64,000 bases of DNA. Source: Plecoglossus altivelis (lineage: Eukaryota; Chordata; Actinopteri; Osmeriformes; Plecoglossidae). Below the pieces are notes generated by a model, which ran no database searches, had not been told where the DNA came from, and saw only the letters and a program-made list of their open reading frames with translations. Shown piece after piece: positions 58,901 to 64,000 of this stretch. Position numbers and translations under genes: made by a program. The first letter of the stretch is position 1. The number at the start of each line of letters is the position of its first letter. Location of the stretch: positions 1,610,941 through 1,674,940 of the forward strand of contig BROE01000015.1 in NCBI GenBank assembly GCA_036571765.1, written 5' to 3'.

Positions 58901-61900
58901 CGCTCCACCAGAGAGACTACAGGCCGCTCCACCAGAGAGACTACAGGCCGCTCCTCCAGAGAGACTACAGGCCGCTCCACCAGAGAGACTACAGGCCGCT
59001 CCTCCAGCCTCGGGGCCCCGGGACAAACGCTGCCCCGCTCTTTTCCTGTTCCCCCCGACCGACAAAACGGCGTGACGGAGCGCCGCGAGGACTGACGGAC
59101 GCTCGGAGGAATTGCGGAAAAGCGTCAACGCGTTGCTTAGCAGTGGCCTGCTTATAGCAGGGGGGGGGGTTATGGGGGAGCGTTCAAGGTGCAGGGCTCT
59201 GGGTGTCTGGACGGTCCGCGAGCGATTCGAATGAGTTCACCGGCCGTAAATATTGATGATGATGAAATGTTTTCTTTGCCTGTCGTCTGTGACCGCTGGA
59301 GGAAAAAGGGGGGAGGGGGTGGGGGGGGCGGGTCACTCTGTAACTTGTTTGTACACACAGTCAGTGGCTCGGCCAACCCAAAGCAGGGGTCAATCTGGCC
59401 TCCTGCTTTACAACACCCAGACGACTGGAAATGACATCTCCGCATTGTCTGGGGTGCCACCTAAACAATGCGTGTCTTTGGAGGGCAAATGAAGTCTGGC
59501 CGTGACCTTCTCAGGAGGGTCACCAGATAGGCAGGTGGGTGTGGGTGATGGGTAGGTGTGTGTGTGTTGTTTTTGTGTGTGGGGGGGGGGGGTTAGGAGA
59601 ATGCTTGCTCAACACAAAAGCCCGACCCCTGAGGAAAGATGTTTACGATGTTTGATTTTCCCAGCGAGAAACCTCAACGGTGGATGAGTGGAAGTCGGAA
59701 ATGTGGGTTGGAGGGAAGGGATGTGTGTGTGTGTGTGTTGGAGGGAAGGGATGTGTGTGTGTGTGTGTTGGTGTGTGTGTGTGTGTTGGTGTGTGCGCGT
59801 GTGTTGGTGTGTGTGTGTGTGTTGGTGTGTGCGCGTGTGTTGGTGTGTGTGTGTGTGTATTTCCAGCAGAAGGATATTCCCATTTAATCAGCACACGAAG
59901 AGAGAAATATGACAGCCGGTGGATGAGTGCTTGGTAGACAGAAAAGAGCCTAAATAAAGCTTTAACTATCAAGGTGGGACACAAGTGGAAACTCATAACT
60001 CTATCACAATGGAGCTGGAGTGTCTCAGATCTATTCTGGGGGCAGAAGTGTTACACCCAAGCTAAGTAGAGTAGCCAGGCGATGGCCTAATCAGCGATTT
60101 ACAGTCTGGCAGAATGGCAGAGGCAGTAAACTCATTTGTTAAGAGAACATAGAACTCAACCGTATTTAGACAGTTTATACTCTAGGATTTGGGGGGGGGG
60201 GTAGGAGGGAGACAGCAGACAGCTGTAAAAACCAACAGCTTTAAAGGCCCTTTGCATTATAAGGGGAAAGTGGGCTGAACAATATGGGCAGAAGTAGAGA
60301 CGGAATGACCACTAAAATCCTTGTATTAAGGCTATACAGTCTATAAAACCTGTTAATGGTGGGCGGAAACATCCAGAACAAAAGGAAACATCCGGTGTGT
60401 CGGGTGGTATGGCGATGGTGACAGTGCGTGTGTTGGGTTGGGAGTTGACGTGAATCGTCATGGCGATGCGGCGCAGGTACCTTTGTGTGGGAGTCGTCTC
60501 CAGGGTCGGTTTCTTGGCAACAACATCGGGGGGCCGGAGGTGGCGGACGCGGCGTTTGCGACAGGGGGCGATGTCCGTGAGGTCGTTGGGACTATCGCCC
60601 AGTGGGCTGTGACTTCGCGTGTCTGAGACAGAAAAACACACCACAAATCTAGTAAAAACACTGTTCCCATCCACCATATACACGTCCCTTACATCCCTGT
60701 AATACTCACATTCTTGACCTGGATCTAAACTGTTATGGTTTGGTCGATACACGCGTGAATACGCAGCACTTGGGACAGAGTCGATGGATCTCAGGGAAGG
60801 AGTGTGTTAGCGAGCAGAGGGATAACTGCGTGCCATTCTCAAGCTGGTGGGAACACACGCGGGGCTGGCAGCATGTGACCTCCGACACCTGGAGCAGATC
60901 GCTCTCTCGCCGACTCTCCGTCCCTCTGCTGTTTGTCCTGCATGTTCATCTCCTTTCCTCACCTCTCTAATGGCTCCCCTCTCTCCCCTCTCTCCCGGAC
61001 AGCTGGTCTAACAGAGCAACCTGGATCGGCGCAGGTGTGCATGTTGTGTGTGGGCCTCTCTCACCCTCTCACCCTCCCTGCCCCCCCCCCCCCACCCAGC
61101 CCACCCAAATCAGTAGGTTGGAGAGAGGAAAGGAGGAGAGGACAGACAACAGTGAACAGACGCAGGGACGGTCGGGGGGGGAAGGGGGGCCATTTTCCTG
61201 CCTCTCCTTCCAACCTCGGATCGCTAGGCTGCATCGGCCGACGGGCTGCTTGCTTTCAGCAGTCTTGACTTCTTCTCCTCCCACTCCCGTTCTGCGTTCA
61301 GTCGTCACGTAATCTCCGTGTTTAACGGGATGTCAGTCCCTGAAGCAGTCTGTAAAGCCAGGCTGATAAACAGAACGGCTTGCTAAACCCACCATAAGGC
61401 AAAGAGTAGCTTACTCACACACACACACACACACACACCGAGCACTCGGCACACATCGAGGCGATAAAGTTGTCATGCATGGTTCGCAGCGCTGTAGCCT
61501 GCTGTCCCTCTGTGCCCTTCCTCCTGGGCTGACGACACACCAACCCTCTGACTCACTGCTGCGGCCAGTAAAACAAGACAGGAACCTGGGAGCTTTTCCC
61601 CCCATCAATCTCAGCCTGCAGCTGGGCTAGGAAGAGAGAGGGTCTGGAAGAGAGAGGGTCTGGAAGAGAGAGGGTCTGGAAGAGAGAGGGTCTGGAAGAG
61701 AGAGGGTCTGGTGCCCCTCTCAGAAGCCCCCAGAAGGCACGTACCCACACCCTCCGAAGCCCTGCTATGGAGCCTCTTGCATGGGTCGTGGGGGCAGGAG
61801 ATAGAGGAGGGCTGGGGGGGGATTCGGTGCTAGCTGACCTGCCAAAAGAGGGCTCATCGTGGGCAACACACTTCAGAGCATCCCTCCCTTCTCAGAAGAG

Positions 61901-63294
61901 ATGGAGACGCAGCACTCCAGTGTACAGGCCCTATATATCCGCCAGCCTCCGTCATCCAAGCCATTCAGGTATTACTAACATGTTTTTAGATGACAGGTCG
62001 GAGGGGCCCCAGACTCAGGATTATATAATCCCTCCATGATGTCATCCCTGGCAGCCAGGCAGAAACAACAGCAGTCACCAACGGAATCTCCCCCTCGAGT
62101 CCCGGCGCGTAAACACCCCCGCGTTCCCATGACGACCACGTGGCCAGTGTACTAAACAGACCTGTCATACCTGGTGAAACGTGCCGGGACACCTTCTGGT
62201 CCAAACCCTGACCACCATAAACAGACCAACTGATGGATGGACGAGTCCTGATGCTAACGATGATAGATTTGTGTGCGGCTCGTGGCAGAAAGTGAGGCAT
62301 GGGGGGGGGGGTGGATATTACGAGGGGGGGTGGGCTGCCTGGATTTCGCTTTGAGGTGTACATGGTGGCGTGCGTGTGCTCGCAGTTTCAAGTACGTTCG
62401 TGTGTTTACAGCCGGTGTTTAACAAGCATGACCCGGAGGAGAGTGACGCTGGCTCTAGATTTACCAGGTCGTAGTTTCCGGAGGGCACCGGCTGTGTCTT
62501 GAGTTTGCACGCGACAGCGTACACAAGAACGTGAATATAACCCACAGTAACCTGCTCACGTTCCCTCCCGAGGGAGGATATATCGCTTATCGCTCACGCT
62601 CTGATGTCATCGCCACAAGACAAGCACACAAGCACCATCAGAGCGAGAGGGAAGGTGTTTTTTTCGGACCGGCGTTAGCTGTGCTGGTCGTGGGGGCGGG
62701 GCCGGCCGCTGGGGCTTCCTCCACCTCGCCGTCGGTGCTGCCGCCGTAGTCGTCCTCGTCCTCCGAAGGTCGTCCTGACGTCTGTCTCCGTGCCGGGCTG
62801 CGGAAGGGCAAGCGTGTCACACGCGTGTACATGGACCCGTCACACACTCATCACACACGGGCACACTGTAAGAACACACAAGCCTTAGCTAAGACCAACG
62901 CTGTGGGCTAACAAGAGTATTGCGATGACATTGCGAAATAACAACGGTAAAAAGCAGAATCCCGATATTGCGCAGCGAATCTGCAAAGACGTCAAAAACT
63001 ATTGGGTAAGGATGGGGGGGGATGAATGAGGAACACACAGTACAAGGGGCCGGACGTGTGGCTGCTGGCTGGATCTCACACTGTACAGCTTCCAGTGGAC
63101 TGGAGCTGGCAGGCGAGGGAGAGGATCCACAGATAGGTGGGCGGGAGCTCAGGCAGACGCACCTGTTCTCCTGCAGGCTGGTGATCCTCTCCTGCAGGCT
63201 CCGGATCTTGGCCTTCTTCTCGTTGAGCACCAGGACAAAGCGAGCGTACAGCTCCGCCTCCAGAGACTTCTTCTCGGTGACGTAGCGCTTCATC
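53814..63294 (-). CDS. xrcc4: DNA repair protein XRCC4, C-terminal part (5' exons right of window)
   Basis: XRCC4 is the scaffold for DNA ligase IV in non-homologous end joining in the nucleus. Exons in reading order: 63294-63163, 62797-62670, 60622-60481, 53928-53814; phases 2, 1 and 2 agree at every junction. The first encodes the coiled-coil stalk (MKRYVTEKKSLEAELYARFV, then LVLNEKKAKIRSLQ), which holds the ligase IV-binding region. The second is acidic, with DYGGSTDGEVEE matching the human YDESTDEESE site whose Thr is phosphorylated by CK2 to recruit FHA proteins. The third has DLTDIAPCRKRRVRHLRP, a basic nuclear-localisation motif. The last ends DTEDLFEDF (human SPEDLFDEI). The donor at 62669 (GTCCGA) is weak. 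A small further exon ending at 63469 (KEIHARLDR) is possible but unproven. Confidence 0.88.
53938..54124. repeat. (CA)n with CGCGTA interruptions
   Basis: About 190 bp of acacacgcgtacacac-type repeat at the 3' end of the last xrcc4 intron, ending next to the splice acceptor. Confidence 0.85.
54125..58846 (-). repeat. xrcc4 last intron, proximal part: GA, CA, CT blocks
   Basis: No gene is recognised. GA-rich sequence lies at 54942-55038; a degenerate CA/CACCAC-rich block at 55263-55775; CT at 55942-55988; GAGACAGACAGA at 56762-57000; and a CCCTCC-rich pyrimidine block at 57052-57375. His-, Ser-Leu- and Arg-Glu-rich frames across these are artefacts. 54125-54900, 56000-56760 and 57400-58840 are mostly unique. 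Confidence 0.7.
58857..59000. repeat. 24-bp minisatellite, six copies
   Basis: Six tandem copies of a 24-bp unit (ccaccagagagactacaggc plus cgct); one copy begins cctcc. It reads as an 8-aa repeat on either strand (STRETTGR; GGAACSLS). It lies within the xrcc4 intron and has no coding support. Confidence 0.9.
59001..60480 (-). repeat. xrcc4 last intron, distal part with (TG)n
   Basis: A TG-rich tract with ttgg and cgcg interruptions lies at about 59722-59858. Poly-G runs lie near 59161, 59581 and 60190. The rest is unique without coding signal. Confidence 0.65.
61631..61710. repeat. 16-bp tandem repeat, five copies
   Basis: Five perfect copies of gaagagagagggtctg in the xrcc4 intron between the exons at 62670 and 60622. 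The remainder of that intron (60623-62669) has a CA tract at 61418-61438 and no other gene. Confidence 0.9.
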
Positions 63295-63689
63295 CTGCGC
63301 GCACGCACGCACACGCACGCACGCACACACACACGCAAACACACACGCACACACGCAAACACACACACGTACTTCTTGAGTTTCTTGTTCGGCCTGTACT
63401 CTGTCCACACACCCCCCCCCACACACACCACCACCACCACCCCCACCCCCCACGCCAGATTCTCTCACTTCTGTCTAGCCTCGCGTGGATCTCTTTCTGG
63501 CAGCGGTTGCCAGGGAACCCAACAACACACTGTTCTTTCCCCCTCCCGAAAAAAAAACACAATGCCTCCATTCTAAAGTGCTCCGATCTTCTCTGGGAAG
63601 CTACAGTAGAAATCCACTGATTGGAACCACATGGACCCATTCAAGGTGATGGGATCTGCCCTCCTCACTTACTTGGGAGGGATTCCCTC

Positions 63690-63726
<37 letters not shown>

Positions 63727-64000
63727 CGTTGTGTGTCAGAGGTTGTATGTGCTGGTTGTTTGATCTCGGCCTGTGTGTGCTGCCCTGTAGCCTGTGCGTC
63801 AGAGAGGCCCACTTTTAGCACCTTGGGTGTGTTCCATTCTCATTCACTCACACACACACACACGCACACACACACACACACACACACTGACATCAGCTCC
63901 TAGCTCCATGAGACGTGCAGTGGCGACCCTCCCAATGGAGAGTTATGGGATTGGGTAATGACTGCGAGAGGGAGGAAACAGACACTTGTAATGGATTTTG
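63295..64000 (-). repeat. xrcc4 upstream intron, CA/TG repeats at right edge
   Basis: CA/CGCA sequence at 63299-63370 directly abuts the acceptor of the coiled-coil exon. A CCACCACC tract follows at 63409-63451, TG at 63694-63725 and CA at 63848-63888. No certain exon is seen here. Confidence 0.6.

Noticed and set aside
58808..59128. ORFs with STRETTGR or GGAACSLS repeats on opposite strands
   Set aside because: A six-copy 24-bp tandem repeat in an xrcc4 intron; open frames follow from the period.
60312..60480. Extension of the xrcc4 exon ORF beyond 60481
   Set aside because: The sequence after the GTACCT donor has no XRCC4 similarity, while the exon at 53928 supplies the conserved C-terminus in phase.
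63460..63530. Additional xrcc4 exon encoding KEIHARLDR
   Set aside because: The donor GTGAGA at 63468 and phase are compatible, but no clear acceptor and only weak similarity; kept as a possibility only.

Overview
This is nuclear DNA from a ray-finned fish, almost certainly a teleost. The genes have many short GT-AG introns, the proteins are vertebrate extracellular-matrix and DNA-repair families, and the non-coding DNA is packed with CA/TG, GA/CT and minisatellite repeats. The species cannot be read from the sequence. I see no bacterial, phage, CRISPR or intact transposon features. No previously undescribed system is evident; the notable signals are changes inside known genes.

Layout: (1) 1-4980, + strand: 3' two thirds of a V-ATPase V0 subunit a gene, a2 type (atp6v0a2), 15 exons and 3' UTR. 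(2) 6062-12380, +: edil3 (Del-1), 11 coding exons encoding 463 aa, with a truncated first EGF domain. (3) 12.4-27.4 kb: about 15 kb without a recognisable gene, mostly simple repeats, with one AT-rich stretch that might be regulatory. (4) 27415-31046, +: hapln1 (link protein), 5 coding exons encoding 352 aa, then a long 3' UTR. (5) 34.0-53.2 kb, - strand: a compact versican (vcan) with Ig, two Link modules, GAG-alpha, GAG-beta, two EGF, C-type lectin and sushi domains and a basic tail. (6) 53.6 kb to beyond the right edge, -: 3' part of xrcc4 (NHEJ scaffold), whose last exon lies 6.5 kb from the one before it.

Read on the opposite strand, the order is xrcc4(+), vcan(+), hapln1(-), edil3(-). 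This is the order and orientation at human 5q14, so the block is conserved; atp6v0a2 next to edil3 is not part of that human block. Versican, link protein and hyaluronan form one ternary matrix complex, and EDIL3 is a secreted integrin ligand. XRCC4 and the V-ATPase subunit are housekeeping neighbours.

Main oddities: versican GAG-beta, a single exon in mammals, is split by a 230-bp intron made of GGAA-type repeat. Just after that junction the sequence matches the mammalian ADAMTS cleavage region but carries a small insertion. The versican lectin/sushi region (35.88-37.56 kb) lacks a recognisable 145-nt lectin exon and has a frame-disrupted, 87-nt-too-long sushi exon, so it is either decayed or badly sequenced. 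A 1.5-kb 21-bp minisatellite lies about 30 bp from a versican splice donor.
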